Assembly: GCA_030770545.1 (NCBI GenBank)
Contig: CM061106.1
Coordinates: forward strand, 5,172,001 to 5,236,000
Length of the DNA: 64,000 bases
Reading direction: 5' to 3'
DNA from: Macropodus opercularis
Taxonomy: Eukaryota; Chordata; Actinopteri; Anabantiformes; Osphronemidae
Position 1 is the stretch's first letter. Every line of letters starts with the position of its first letter. Made by a program: the position numbers and the translations under genes. Below are positions 35,995-50,930 of this stretch, one piece after another. The notes below the pieces were generated by a model, which was not told where the DNA came from, did no database searches, and was given only the letters and a program-made list of their open reading frames with translations.

Positions 35995-38900
35995 AGAACA
36001 TAACCGTAGACAGTGAAGCATCAGACACAGAAGATGAGCAGACCACAAGTATCACAGATGCTGCGTCATCAGTTTCACGTTCATCTTCTCGATCGTCGGG
36101 TATGTGGCTAAAGTGTCTGCCTGACATTAGACACAGATGTGCAGGCTGCTGGTGAGGGAACCAGTCGCAAGGCATCATCTGAAGCCCTAGTTGATGCTGT
36201 GCATGACCAGGAGCATCTGTCAATGAGGTAAACTCTGCTCTGATCTTATTTGAAATCAGTGATGGTAAATGACTTGTAAACAACATTTGTATGTGGCCGA
36301 TGATAACAGTGTCTGATCCTTGTCATTCAGGAGGGAATCAGACGTTGACAGCGACGTTGCCCAGAGCTGCTTCCACTACTCAGCAACCTGTGACAATAAG
36401 GTAACACTGTTACTGCTACAGTATCTCCCTGCTCCAGTCTGACTGAATGAGTCCTTTACAAGACTCCACTAAACCTACACAGACGCTGCTCATTGGTTTC
36501 TGCAGCTGTTTCTGTTTGTTCTCTTAAACTGGGGACGACTAAAGGTTGTTCTCTGCATCAGTCTGACTTAAAAGAGGTTTGATAGAGAGTCATGGCTCCA
36601 GCAGTAACATTGGATGAAAGCACACAACACTAGACTTGATGGGTCCTTCACTCATTGAAAACACTGTTTACATAAAAGGTGGCGCTTGATTAGAATCAAT
36701 ATGAACCATTGAGACGATGTAGAAGGAATTGGAGCCAACATCATCTGTTCACACATGGATTCTTCCAGCACATGTTATATTATAATATTTCTCTACATTC
36801 AAATGTTTATCTGACATCTCTTTATGACATTGCTTATATTTGCTTTCTTGTTGTCATTTATACATTGGTCAGCAATCATATTGCATATATGTCATATTGT
36901 GTATTACAACAACTTAGCAAAACTATTGATCTTTTTCTTTTGTGGATTTTAGGGAGGAGTTCTACGTTGACTCTGATGTATCAGGTGTAGAAGAGGTCAT
37001 GTTGTCTTCCCCTACTCAAAATATTCCAGATGTATGTCCACCAATCCACAGTTGTCCCTGATTTACTATTCTTACAAAACTGTATAATATGTACTGATCT
37101 ACTTCTGTCATTGCAGGACATATCTACACTGGAAGATGTTTTAACTGCTTTTCAGACAGACAACTTAGACACAGCAACAAGAACCACAGTCATAGCCAGG
37201 CAAAGAAACGTTTTGCAAAGTGCCTGCATGGCATTGTCCAAATCGTACTTCTCCTGGGCTAAAGTGCCCCAAGTTGAATTTGTATCTGAAATGGCAGAGG
37301 ACTATGGTGGTCCGCAAAGAGAATTCTTTAGGTATTTTAATTTTGAATAATTTTCAATATATCATGCATACATTTGTTTTGTCATATGTAAAAGTAACCT
37401 AACTAAAAGTAATTATATTGACAGTTATATTCTTTGAGTTTGCCTCATATTCATCACTGTTTTTATGTACTTGCAGACTTCTAATGATAGATGTCCAGGC
37501 TAAGATGGGAGTGCGGGAAGGTAGGCCAGGAGACTTGCTGTTCACATATAACCAGCAGGCCCTGGCAAACAACAAGTACTACACAGCGGGGAAGTTAACA
37601 GCGTGGGCCATTAGCCACAATGGTCCCGGCCTGCGATGTCTAAATGTGGACCTCTATGCCATGATGTGTGGTCAGAAACCCTGCCTGACCAACTTTGAAG
37701 TGGGCATGTTCGACAATGAAGAGGTCACAAGAAACCTCCAAACGGTACATTTTGTCTAACAAAGACAATATTTCAAAGGATGACTTAAGGGACATATTTA
37801 CAAAATAAAAGTGAAAGAAGGAACACAAGCCATAACGTGTAGACACATATGCACCGTAGACAGCCTTAAACTCTACAACAAATTGCAAACTTCAAATATG
37901 TGGTTGTTATAATCAATAAATGTTCTTTCTAAAGGTTAAGAGCTGTACTACAGAGGCTGAACTGGAGCAGGTCAAGGAAAACATTGGAGACTGGATTTCC
38001 AGCTGTGGTGTGCCCAGCATTTATTCTTCCACTCTGGAAGACCTCCAAAATGTCCACAACCAGATTGTGGCGCACTTCCTTTATCAGCGGTATGGACAAG
38101 TCATGGACGACCGTCATTACACAAGCTTAAGTCATGTTTTAAGTTGAGCACATTAACTCTAGTATTTGTTTGGATATTAACTTGTTATTAGCTTGTGTGT
38201 CAGTATGTCTTAATACATACCATAGTTGAAGGCCTGGGAGAGTCTGATGAATTTCAAATGAGTATAGTACGTAAGATAAAAAAAAAATCAAAACAGGAAC
38301 GGCCTAATTCTAATTTATTTTTCTTTCTTCTGTTTAACAGTGTAGCCAGCATGATCCAGCAGTTTGTTGCTGGCATGAACTCCTGTGGGCAGTTCTGGCA
38401 AATGGTGGAACGTCACTGGAAACAGTTCCAACCCCTCTTCACTGCCACACGGGAAAAACTCACCCGGGACTCATTCCAACAACTATTTCAGATAAACTGG
38501 AGTCCAGCAGGAAGCAACAAGAGGGAGGAAGAGGAGTCCACAATTTTTCACTGGCAATGGTGGCTGATGGAGATTCAAGGTGATTTCACGAAGGTTTTCA
38601 TTTGATTTCCCCATAATACAAAGCACCACATAAGCTGATATATAGCAAAGTTACTCAACCACTTAATTAGTATTCGTAACACCTAAATTCATTTACATTA
38701 CATATGCTACTTTAAATGGTTTGATAAAAGTACATGAAAGTCAGTACATGTAAAAAAAAATATTTGATTACAGATGTAAGCACTGTATGAGTAGAGGTTG
38801 TAATGTTTTTTATCACAAATATGTCAACAGAGGGTGGAATACACTTCTCCTTCGAGGAAATCCTCATATTTGTGACTGGCGCAGACAGCATTCCACCCCT

Positions 38901-39081
38901 TGGCTTCCATAAGACCTGCGAAGTAGACTTTTTTGACCAGGAGCCAGGAGTGAGACGACTGCCTTACTCGTACACTTGCAACCTCAGTCTCTTCCTGCCC
39001 AGAGGTGTTGAGGAAGAAGAAGACTTTAAATCCATGATGGACACAGCACTGAGGGGGTGCATTGGATTTGGGAAGGTGTGA
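35995..39081 (+). CDS. HECT-domain E3 ubiquitin ligase (G2E3-like)
   Basis: Splice-supported exons: 35995-36099, 36145-36227, 36331-36400, 36953-37031, 37117-37331, 37477-37744, 37935-38089, 38341-38579, 38831-39081 (TGA). The first four encode an acidic, serine-rich leader (DSEASDTEDE, VDSDVSGVEE). The rest is a HECT domain: EDYGGPQREFFR, then GPGLRCLNVDLY, then the C-lobe. The catalytic cysteine lies in YTCNLSLFLP, matching the family's TC-F/N-x-L-x-LP signature, so ubiquitin thioester formation looks possible. It resembles the multicopy fish genes annotated as G2/M-phase-specific E3 ligase-like, which lack G2E3's PHD fingers. The start codon is not fixed: exon 1 is open at its 5' edge. AATAAA follows at 39,308. 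Confidence 0.75.
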
Positions 39082-39089
39082 AAGTGATA

Positions 39090-39096
39090 GCTATAG

Positions 39097-39140
<44 letters not shown>

Positions 39141-39260
39141 TTAGCTTTAGTTTAGTTTAAAAGTTATAGATATATATATATATATATGTATAGTTATGTT
39201 TAGTTTAGTTCAAAGGTTATGGTTATATATAGTTATGTTTAGTTTAATAGTTATAGTAAT
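39090..39260. repeat. (TA)n/(GA)n low-complexity sequence
   Basis: Two TA runs (about 39,103-39,127 and 39,169-39,187) with a GA run between them, interleaved with a GTTTAGTTTA-type sequence that recurs after the duplicate HECT exon near 41,030. Confidence 0.8.
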
Positions 39261-39727
39261 ATATATTATGTATGAATGTTCTGTATTTTATTGAAACAAG
39301 TTTGTGAAATAAATGTACATATTTTTCTTGGAAATGTTTCTGATCTGTCAGGCGTGATCAATGACACTGAGACCTTGAATGAATAATCCAGAATATATGA
39401 CTGAATTAAACCCTAATGATACATTCACATACAGTACAAAGGAGGCATCAAACTCAAAAGAGAAATTATAGATGAATTGGAAAAAGCAGTGCATGTGACC
39501 AGTATTTGTTACTGGAATCATGAAGATTGGTAGAAGTCATTTTACTTCTTACAGTGTGTATAAAGTCCTGGTCCACACTACACCAGTTGGTGGCGGTAAT
39601 GCGCCATTCAGTTCATTGCCAACCGCAAGTCAATATATAGAAGAAGTAAGCGCGGGGGGGGGGGTCATTATCCAGAAGTTGACGATATGAAATTGGGTAG
39701 TCGTGAAATGTTTTTAAAAGGGCAATA

Positions 39728-39855
39728 GCGTATTTTCCGCACTATAAGGCGCACCTAAAAGTCTAAATTGTTCTCAAGAATCGTCCGTGCGCCTTACGTG
39801 TGACTGAGTCCAAAATCTGGAAACATGTTGGTAAGCATTGATGCTAAATGTTTAG
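39728..39855 (+). mobile_element. Left end of the TIR MITE, copy A
   Basis: It begins with the TATTTTCCGCACTATAAGGC inverted repeat and continues as in the 41.5 kb copy. It breaks off at about 39,855, exactly where duplicated HECT exon 6 sequence begins, so the breakpoint of the tandem duplication lies inside this MITE. Confidence 0.75.
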
Positions 39856-41029
<1,174 letters not shown>

Positions 41030-41511
41030 TTTGTTTAGTTTAAAAGTTATAGTAATATATATTATATATGAATGTTCTGTATTTTATTGAAACAAGTTTG
41101 TGAAATAAATGTACATATTTTTCTTGTAACTGTTTCTGATCTGTCAGGCGTGATCAATGACACTGAGACCTTGAATGAATAATCCAGAATATATTACTGA
41201 ATTAAATTCTAATGATACATTCACATATAGTACAAAGGTGGCATCAAACTCAAAAGATAAATTATGGAAAAATTGGAAAAAGCAGTGCATGTGACCAGTA
41301 TTTGTTACTGGAATCATCATGAAGATTGGTAGAAGTCATTTTACTTCTTACAGTGTGTATAAAATCCTGCTCCACACTACACCAGTTGGTGGCGGTAATG
41401 CGCCATTTAGTTAATTGCCAACCGTCAATATTTAGAAGAAGTAAGCGCTGGTCATTATCCAGAAGTTGACGATATAAAATTGGGTAGTCGTGAAACGTTT
41501 GTAAAAAGAAA

Positions 41512-41790
41512 ATACCGTATTTTCCGCACTATAAGGCGCACCTAAAAGTCTAAATTGTTCTCAGGAATCGTCCGTGCGCCTTATGTGTGACTGAGTCCAA
41601 AATCTGGAAACATGTTGGTAAGCATTGATGCTAAATGTTCCGCTTTATTGACTGTCACCATTTCCGCTGACTCAGGGATCTACGATACTGGCCTCGATAA
41701 ACCGAAAACGATGAACGATTAATAAAAAGCTATGCACAGAGACTGGATGTTTTTTCCATCACCGTCCCTGTTAATCTGCGACTTAATGTG
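41512..41790 (+). mobile_element. Left end of the TIR MITE, copy B
   Basis: It starts ACCGTATTTTCCGCACTATA and matches the copy at 1-200 for about 200 bp (CTCGATAAACCG and CACCGTCCCTGTTAA are shared). The right inverted repeat is missing. Confidence 0.75.
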
Positions 41791-42134
41791 CATCCATCTC
41801 ACCGCTCCTGTGTAAAAGCAGGTGAAATAAATAAGCGGAAGAGTTGTAGTGAGTCTAGTAAATGTGCAGCGGCCCATTCCAGACACCTAATGCAAACATA
41901 TACTAATGCACGTAGCGTTAGCAATACATATATAATGTCAAGTGTGCGTTCACCCTGCAAAAGGTCTGTGTTATCAGAACATGAAACGTACCATTTAAAT
42001 ATCCTAGACTCATGTCGTGAGCGATTCGCGGGGAAACTCCATATAAGGATCTGACTCCACCCTGATTTCCACAGCCAGGTTTATTTACGGCGGCCACCAT
42101 TTTGTGTTCAGTGGTCGGCAAGAGAAGCTTTGCA

Positions 42135-44404
42135 ATGTCTCGGAGGTCGTTGATTATATGCTGTAATCACATTTTAAACGAGTGCACTCGTCGTCTCTTG
42201 GAGGATGAAGTTACGTCTGACGTTTTTCAGTCGATATTAAGAAGGTATGAATTGAGAACTTACGTACCGTAAACCGAAAAATTCACTGAAAATGTTGAAA
42301 GCAGTCAATTGAGGTAAGCGCAGAAATGGCGGCTGTGTTTGGGGAGTTATGTCGGAAAACGCGCTTATGCACAACACATTCCATCACATTTCTTTTGCTT
42401 AAGATTAGAGACTGTGCAAAGGAGCCTCCAGTGGGCCAGGGGGAGGCTGATTAACGTACGAGCCGCTGATGAACTTCTACGTGACCTATCTGACTACATT
42501 CAAGAGGTGGAAACATCATGTCAGTCTGTAATACAAGGTGAGTGAACGCTGGTGTGTAATGTTGTTGGAATCGAGGGTCGCTAAGACTGTATTTAATTAG
42601 TTGAAAATAAGGACTAGAACGCAAACAAACTGTTTTGTTCCTCTGGCTGAGCTAACTTTAGCCTCGTCTAGCAACTCTTATTTTGTAATACCACGTAAAA
42701 CTAATGTCATGCTCTTGTCTGAGATGTTGAAATAAACAAGAAGGCAATGCTTTGTTACTTCACAGTTTACTGCTAAAGCATAATACAGTATTGTGGACGA
42801 CATGCAGTATGATTTGTTTAACAATATAGGATTTCTATACTTGCACTGCCACCTGGTGGCACTTTAACGCCAGCTTACATTTCAAGTTCACTTGCACTTT
42901 CACTGTCTAGATGTAACGATAGAACTTATCTTGACAACCTTTACAAGGTTTAACACTAAATAGAAACTACCTAGAAAAATTTTAAACACAGTGGAGAGGA
43001 ACAAAGAAGAATTGCCTATTTGTTAACTTTGAGTTTTTGTTGTTGCAGCTTATCATGGATATCAGGCACCGTTGGTTTGGAGGGAAGGCAGAGGTCGACC
43101 TCACTATTCAATCACTGTGGAACAGCTGTCTTTCCTCAGATCAGTTGGCTTTACTGCATCTGAAATGGCAAATATTCTAAATGTGTCTTTGCCAACAGTG
43201 AACCGCCGTTTGAGGTGAATGGTCCTTTAATGTCGCTATGTAGGTCTTTAATGTTATTTCATATAAGTGCTAGTATTTGTTTTAAATCTGTTCATATAGT
43301 CATTAAATATTTCTTGTTTGTGATTTATATGGACATTGCGTAACCACAGTGCAACAGCATAATAGACAGATTGTTTGTTTTTGCTACTTTTAGAAAATTC
43401 AACTTGACCAGAACATCTTTGTACTCGAATATGCAAGATACTGACCTGGATGACATTGTCAAAGACATTGTCGGTGGCAATGACCTGATTGGTCTTGAGT
43501 TGGTAAGAGCATCGTTAAGATCCAGAGGGCTTCATGTGCAACGTAGAAGGATTCGCGCAAGCATGCTCAGAATTTATTCAGGAGCAGCTGCACTTCGAGC
43601 CCTGTTGCATAGACCTCAGAGACGGGTCTATCATGTGGCAGGTCCAAATAGTTTGTGGCACATAGATGGAAATCACAAGCTCATCAGGTATTGGTTGTTG
43701 CAGCATGGTTTTATTCTATTACAAAAATTTTGTTTGACATATCTTACAAAAAGCAGTGTCCTTGTATAACTCTTGTCTATTTTATCTGTTTGATTATAGG
43801 TGGAGAATACTAATTCATGGAGGAATTGATGGATACAGTCGCGTTGTGGTCTTCCTTCGTGCCTCAAACAACAACCACAGCACTACTGTGTTGGACAGTT
43901 TTGTGGAAGCCGTTGTCCACTATGGAGTGCCTTCCAGAGTCAGGACTGACAGAGGAGGAGAGAACAACGCTGTGGCACTGTTGATTAATGTTTTTAGAGG
44001 TAGTGTTCTCCACTAGAAGTGTTCACAATCAAAGGATTGAGAGACTTTGGCGTGGACTAACAAATGTTTATTATTCTTTATTTTACTATCTGGAAAGTGA
44101 GGGCATCATAGATGTTGACAATGAAGTTCACCTCTGGGCTCTACACTATGTGTATCTTCCAAGGATTAACCGAGATTTATCAGACTTCCGGAGGCAGTGG
44201 AACAACCATGGTTTGAGAACGGAGAGACACATGACCCCACTACAGTTGTTTATTAGAGGCTGTCTTGAACAACAGGGTAGACGTTCTACAGCTATGCAGG
44301 ACATCTTTGCTGCTCCTGGTCCACATCCCGCTGCTGCTCCTGGTTCTAATGAATTGGCATTGTTGGTAGACTGGCCAGCCACTGTACATACCATATCCTT
44401 GTAA
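42135..44404 (+). CDS. DDE integrase-domain gene (rve-like), one frameshift
   Basis: Five exons, phases consistent: 42135-42244, 42404-42537, 43049-43214, 43394-43687, 43800-44404. Exon 3 encodes a helix-turn-helix-like segment (EQLSFLRSVGFTASEMANIL). Exons 4-5 hold an RNase H-fold integrase core with all three acidic residues: the D of SLWHIDGNHK, the D of VRTDRGGEN, and the E of NQRIERLW, with about 35 residues between the last two. The family is a common fish gene family of transposon origin, possibly IS3EU-like. Near 44,000-44,016 the frame changes: one base is gained or lost after NVFRG, so this copy encodes a protein cut just before the catalytic E unless corrected. AATAAA at 44,422 supports the end. 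Confidence is high for the domain and low for activity. Confidence 0.8.
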
Positions 44405-44429
44405 AGCACATAAAATACAGAATAAACCA

Positions 44430-45780
44430 TTCAGGAGTGACCATCACGCTTATTTCTGTTGGTGTAAAATTGCAAACATGTATACCGCCATCTGCTGCCC
44501 AAAAGATTTTATTCTTTTGCCTTGTACTTTGAAGAGGTTGTAACTACAGAGCGAGTTACAATCTCCCCTCCTGCCGCACGCAGCACACACCACTCCACCA
44601 CTGGCCAAGGAAACTGTGTGAGGAGCCTTTAATAGCAACTGTAATGACGATCGCGATGATTACGTATAGTGCGAAGCGCTGGTTATTTCGGGGAGTAATC
44701 GGGACGATCCGTTTTCTATTACTTTGGACTGTTCTAGTTCTGTTCTAGTGAATCGAGTCACTTTGAATTTATTGGTGGAGAAAAACAAGGGCGGAGAATA
44801 TTAGCATGGGAGCTAAGCGACACTTTTTACGCCGTCCCGCGAAACCGAAAGCGGCGCAAAAAACGTTGTTGTGAACAGCTCGGAGTTTTACAGCAGAGCA
44901 TTAAAAGCGATGGAAGCTACTTTCTGTTTTCATAATGTCAGATCTGCTCTAATTATACATTACTGCAAAAATAAATGTGAATACACACGACAAAGCTGTC
45001 ACCTCACAAAGAACTTTTACTGCATGGTTTATAATTTATTAGCAATTAAATATGGAATTTCATACTGAAAATACAGTATAAGTTGTCAAAACTTGATGCT
45101 GAATAAACTGACTTTGATGCATAATGCCAGGGCCAGACTTTCACACTTTACAACCAGTTTTGTTGTAAGGTGTTTAATTTGTGCATCCTATTATGTATCC
45201 TTGCACCCCAAAAATTTTTTTTAAATCCTTGCGCTCCAGGATTTCGCCAGCAGTGTTTTTCCATTGACAAGTTTGTCGTCGTTTTTCAGAGGTCAGAAAG
45301 ATTAACATTTACAAATGACTTTCCTTTCTACAAATGTATTTCCTTTTTAATTACTCTATGTTGTTTTCTTCAGTTGTGGTTTGTATTTGTCAGCTGCGTT
45401 TCATAGAACTACTGTTACTTGCTAATTGACATACAACAAATGTTTGATTATTAATAACATAACATATGTATAACATATGTATGCCGTAAACAACACCAAA
45501 AAACGAATAAAACGCTGCAACGCGTAACAAAGCCCATAACGACTATTTAAAAAGTCGTCAGTTTATTTTGACTGTTGCTTTGTTTGCCGTAAATGGGTCG
45601 CAACTGAAGCCGTAGGCCCATATTGTTATGCTAATTATATAAATATCGTAAGCTTTAACAATACTATTAACTTACAATGGCTTATGAGTAGTTATTGCTT
45701 TAATGACTTTCCAACGACTTGTCAACAGCGTTGACATAAAACTAAGTGGCTTAAAATGTAACAAGTATTATTTACCTTTT
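44430..45780. other. Non-coding stretch
   Basis: No gene recognised between the integrase poly(A) signal and the next exon. CG dinucleotides are moderately frequent at 44,560-44,860, which may mark the edge of the next gene's promoter. Confidence 0.4.
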
Positions 45781-45788
45781 CTCTTCAG

Positions 45789-48700
45789 AGTCTATGTTTT
45801 TTCTGCCTTTGGAAAGGTATGTTCCATTTCTTCATCACTATTTTCATACATAGTCTGTCGCTTTCAAACCTTTTATTTTGTGAACAGTTACATAAAAGTT
45901 GACAATGTAAATAACATGGACTGTGTTTTTGTAATAGGCTAGAAAAAATATCCACACCATTGACGATATACTCTCAGCAGTCAGAGATGTTCAAGTCTCC
46001 AAAAACCTTCAAAGTGAAGATATAAATGATGGTTTCTGGGTTGAGGTGTGCCAACATTTGGGGATCACCAATTTAAAAATCCACAGAAAAAGGCTCAGAC
46101 AAGCCTGTATTCAGCTCATGAAGGTAATGATTTTCCATGAGCCATCAGTGTCAACATGTTTCACATCATTCGGCAGAAAATGTAAATACATGTTATGACC
46201 TTCAGGACAATATTGGGAGAGCTGCTGGATCTGAACGTGATGCAGGGAGCCCCAGTGAAGGTCAGACTGATGGAGCGGGGTCAGCTCAAGCTGGACTTGA
46301 TGCAGGGAGCAACTGCGATCAGCACAACAGAGTGAGTCCATTCTCTCCCATTTAAAAAAACTTTAAAAGAAAACTTAATTAAGGGTTGATAATTCAATCT
46401 ATTGGCATCCACCACACTGCTGCTCATAATTATAATATTTGATTTTATTCTGTCAACATTGTATGATTACATTTAGATTTCAAAATTGGTCAGATATCTT
46501 CAAAGTTAGGTAATGTGGACAAGTATGATTAAATGTATGGTTAAATGCAGCTTGTTTTAGACGTCATATTCATGCATGTCTACCGGTAGAAAAAATTTTG
46601 ACCAAAATTATTGTGGAATGATGTTTGTGTCCTTTAACATTTGTCTTTTGTCTTTTTAAATTATTAGGACATAGGATTAGTTGGTACTTCAACATCATCG
46701 GCTTCCTTAAATGAAAATGATGATCATGATCAATTTTTCAGTCATTCAGTGCCACAAAAACCTTGTTTTTTTTTATTCCTGAAGATGACTGGAAGAACTT
46801 AAGGAAGAAACAGCACAAATGTCGTTTCAAAACACTGAACTGGACCAATGTCATTGCCAAAGGAATACGCAGTGTACACCCATTTTGCAGTATTGCATTC
46901 AAACGGCATATTGTGAAATCAAGTGCGTCAAGAAGAACTGGCCCTCTGTTTTCTTGTTTTCTTGTCATCCCTAAAGGCTACTGTGACTTTTACGGGAGAC
47001 AAAGTGTGGCACAGCTGCAAAGAATTGCGAAGACGACCTGTACGTGCAGATGACAGAGCTACAATGGCAGATGCCCTCGCCACAAAATTACCACGTAGCC
47101 TCTATTTGGAAAATTTAGGGAAGTTGGGTGAGGCTGTGGTAGATTCAGGTTGTAGGGACCAGGTTCCAACTACTGGAACAATGAAAACCTTGTCCTGGAA
47201 TAAAAAAAAACAAAACAGGAGGCATAGCAATGACTTATTAAGGTTGCCACTGGGAGCATTATTCAGAAACAAAATGGTCGTAGTGCACCGTTCTACGTGT
47301 ACGAGCTGGTGGTGGGTTCATCCCCTGTGCCTGTAGCGACATATGTCACCAACGACCACACGACTGCTCTGTGTCATTTTTCTTATTTGTGACAGACTTA
47401 ATAAGAGAAAAAGGACAGAAAATAAAGTCAAGACCAGTGATGTTTATTTGTGATGGCTCCATCGTTTTGTTGCAGTCACTGTCTTCTTCTTCTTCTGTGG
47501 ACTCACACTTCAGGAGTTGTTGGAGATACTACAGTATCGTGACAGGACAAGCCCAGGAAGATTCACTGTGGCTTCCAATTTTGCATCGCTGTTTGAGCCA
47601 TGTCATGAAAAATGCTAAGGAGCTTTTCAAACAACAGTAAGTGTTTGTGGTCTCTTCATAAAGTTAGAACTTACTGGTTCTTCCTATGGTCGATGTGACA
47701 CTAACTTCATTATGTTTGCAGTGCCCCTAAACGTTACCATCTGGCAAAGCAAACCTTTGGTGCTATGACGCAGGCAACTACAATGGAAGAGCTTGACAAA
47801 GTTGTCGTCAGTGCTGCTGTTGTCTTCTCCGGTTCCCACAGTGGCAAAAACCTTCAAGTAATAATGTCACAAGATGGAAAATGTGACATTGAAGAGTCAT
47901 CCATTGTGGATCAGGACTTTTGCGTATGTTCTAAATACTATGCTTTTTTATTCAGAATTGCATATATGACTTAATTATAATCTATTAACTCTATAAAATG
48001 TCCTTGTATCTTGTGCAAATGATGCATGTACTTTTTATTTTTCTGAATAGAACGACGTGGGACCAACACCCTTCAAGTATCACTTGAAATAATAATTCAT
48101 AGGGAGGAGGGAGACAAAGACGCCCAATATCTATCTAAGTCCAACATTCATCCCCACATTGACCAAGTACTTCCTACCACACGCTGCTTTGTGGACTGGC
48201 CTACTCCTGGGTAAGCTGACCTTTTTGACATATGCTGTTTATCTTAGTCCTTTAGAGAAAGGAAATTTAAATATGTCTAATAGGTGATCTTGGACGTCAT
48301 GGAACTGGGCCAGTCTAACAAAGATTTACACAGAAGTTCAACATAGCAGCTCGGAAAACAACACATTTCTAAAATATTAAATATTGTTCTTAATCTAGTT
48401 TAATGTTATTTAAAGAAAGGCAAGAAATTTAACTTTCCTTCAATTATAATCTTTATAGAATTATTCGCAAGACAACCAGACACAAGGGATCATGGAGAAG
48501 AGCCAGTGGGACCTGAAGAGGATCCGTTTTCAAAGACGGCGATTAACAAGACTGGACGACTTTGTGGCGACATATAAAATGACTCTGAATGGAGTTCAGA
48601 GATTCATTTAAAGGGAAGCACAGGGTACATTATGCTTTGAAGTTATTTAGAGATAGAATTATATAAAGATAGATACTTAAAGAATACTATAGTTCTTAAT

Positions 48701-50207
48701 TAATTAATAGATAAAACTGTTACAATTTATATCTTTAAATGGGACAGATTGAATTATGACTGAACATTTTAAAATGTGCTTTATTGCAGTGTTTAATGTG
48801 ACTATACAAAAATCCATACCATAATATAACAGACCTAAAACTTCACAGTACAGTTTCTAGAAAGGGATGCTTCTAGAGGTTATGCCAAAACAAAACTGTA
48901 TGAAAATTTCATTTATTCGCATTAATTTCATAGCGACATCATGTAGATGAGGAGAGATGGAAACAAAGGAGACAGAAGAAGTGAGGCGTCAACGTGAGGC
49001 CTTTAGTGAAACCCTTTGTTCAGCGAAAGATTAAGGTAAGTTTTTCCATTATTTTTGTAGGTTATTAAATTTAACTTCAAGTTTCCTGACAGTTTCTTTT
49101 GTTTTCTAACACACATTACTTTATTTCTTCAGAGCTCAGAGAAAAACATACAGACGGAGACACTAACCAAAACAGAGGAAGAAGAAGTTAATCAAACTGA
49201 TAACAATGAACAGTTACATTTCTTTCTAGCATTTCAGTAATTACAAAAGCTTTGATTCACCAGTACAGAAAACGAACTTCAGCCTTTTGGGGAGAAATAA
49301 TTAAACAATTCCATAATTCATAATATTTGCATAACTAACAGTTTTGCCCTTTGTAGTGTCCACAAGATGTGTCATGTTAGATGTTGCTTTGCCACCTGAT
49401 GCAGAAGATGCTGCATCTCAGGTGAGGTCTATGTTCAATGTGTGTGTGTGTGTTGTTATTTTAACAAAAACCTTTTTTGCCTCGAGCTGTTATTACTGTG
49501 GAATAAAAAGGACACAGAAGCGGTTGTGTCAGTGGTGCCTTCTCAAATTAGGGGCCACAGCTTCACCATCCACCACAGTGAGCTGAGATCCCTTCGGCCA
49601 CATCAGTGGCTCACAGGAGAGGTACAGTACGTTACAGTAATGGCAGAACTGTATAGTAAAATTATATTCTGCATTAATATTTTATGTAATGACTCTTTTT
49701 TTATACTCTTAGATCATCGAGTGCTACTTTCATCTCGCTGCAAATAAACTTCATCTGGAAAGTACAATGTACATTCTGAACGATTATACTGCCAGTATGA
49801 TCCTTTTTGGGGAGCGAGAAGAAGTTAGGAGGCAGAGTCTGTCAAAGGTCAAGGCTGTTTTTATAAGTTCATTATGTATTGTATGTTATGAAAGATCTGA
49901 ATCCTAAATGTGATGTCAGTCAATGTATGTTTATGTTGCAGATTGACTTTGACAACTACAGGGCCATTGTGTCTTTTGTTAATATTGATAATGTACACTG
50001 GAAGTTCTTGGTGAGTACTATGAGTGTTCATTCATAATTACCTTACGTTCATTTTTAAAAATCCTATGCCTGAATATTTTCTCTTTTATAATAATAGTAT
50101 ATTGATGCCGTCCAAAGTAAGGTGTATCTGGTGGATCCGGCAAAAAGTGACAAAGAACTGACAGAGTCCGAACAGGACTATATATATATATATATACTGT
50201 AATATAT
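45789..50207 (+). pseudogene. MULE-like transposase with C-terminal Ulp1 protease, decayed
   Basis: Recognisable exons on +: 45938-46123, 46206-46331, a long exon 46668-47640, then pieces at 47722-47922, about 48052-48211, 48465-48613, 48946-49035, 49133-49242, 49357-49421, about 49520-49620, 49713-49849, 49942-50010 and 50098-50207. The long exon carries PRSLYLENLGKLGEAV, then SSPVPVATYVTNDHTT and RPVMFICDGSIVLLQS, the RNase H-fold core of a MULE-type transposase family found in fish. At least three frameshifts and an internal deletion near 47,265 remove the segment that should hold the first catalytic Asp. The 3' exons carry a C48/Ulp1-type cysteine-protease core (VNIDNVHWKFL, then YLVDPAKS, the His and Asp of the triad), cut off before the Gln and Cys by a (TA)n run. 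Confidence 0.65.
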
Positions 50208-50501
50208 TAGAGAGAAATAGTTACATCCTCATCAAATTAATTCTGACAGTTCTAGGTGAAAGGTCACAGCTTCTGATTGGTCGATCCTTATCTAAGCCCC
50301 TCCCTAAACACGCCCTTAATATGATATGAAATTATTATAAAAATTATTAATCAAAAAATCAGAAAAGGGGGGTTCATTTATTGTGTAATAGGATTTTTTT
50401 ATTATTATGATGTTAGAATGATGTTTCTGAGGATTGTTGGTTGTTTTACTCACTTCAGGGTTTATGGTGCAGGTGCTGCTGTACCATCGATGGGGCTGCA
50501 G

Positions 50502-50584
<83 letters not shown>

Positions 50585-50930
50585 GTCTCTACGGTTTATA
50601 AGGTCATTTTTCCTGATTTCTCACCTGGGAAGTTGGGTCCGAGGGTAATGTGAGGACCACACTGGTGTCCTCATAATTCGGAGAGCAAATCTGCATTAGT
50701 TAGCTTCTGTAGGTCACAAATCCTCATTTTCTCTCATTTTTGTGAAAAGTCCTTTTTTGTCACATGTACCGTTTTTCTGTGTATCACTGTGTAAAGAGGA
50801 GCGCCATCTAGGAAATGTGACTGCATTGCACTCTCATACACATTTCTGATACACTCGGTGGTATTTTGGCGGGCTGTTCTGTGATTGGTTGGATTTGGGG
50901 GTGGTGTCAGGCTCCACCTTCAAGGTCAGC
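50185..50930. repeat. Microsatellite-rich spacer
   Basis: (TA)n at about 50,186-50,203 ends the Ulp1 relic. (TG)n of about 75 bp lies at 50,503-50,579. The remainder is unassigned. The valine/cysteine-rich frames here are translations of the TG run. Confidence 0.9.

Noticed and set aside
50418..50653. Frames with long Val-Cys repeats
   Set aside because: They are direct translations of the (TG)n tract.
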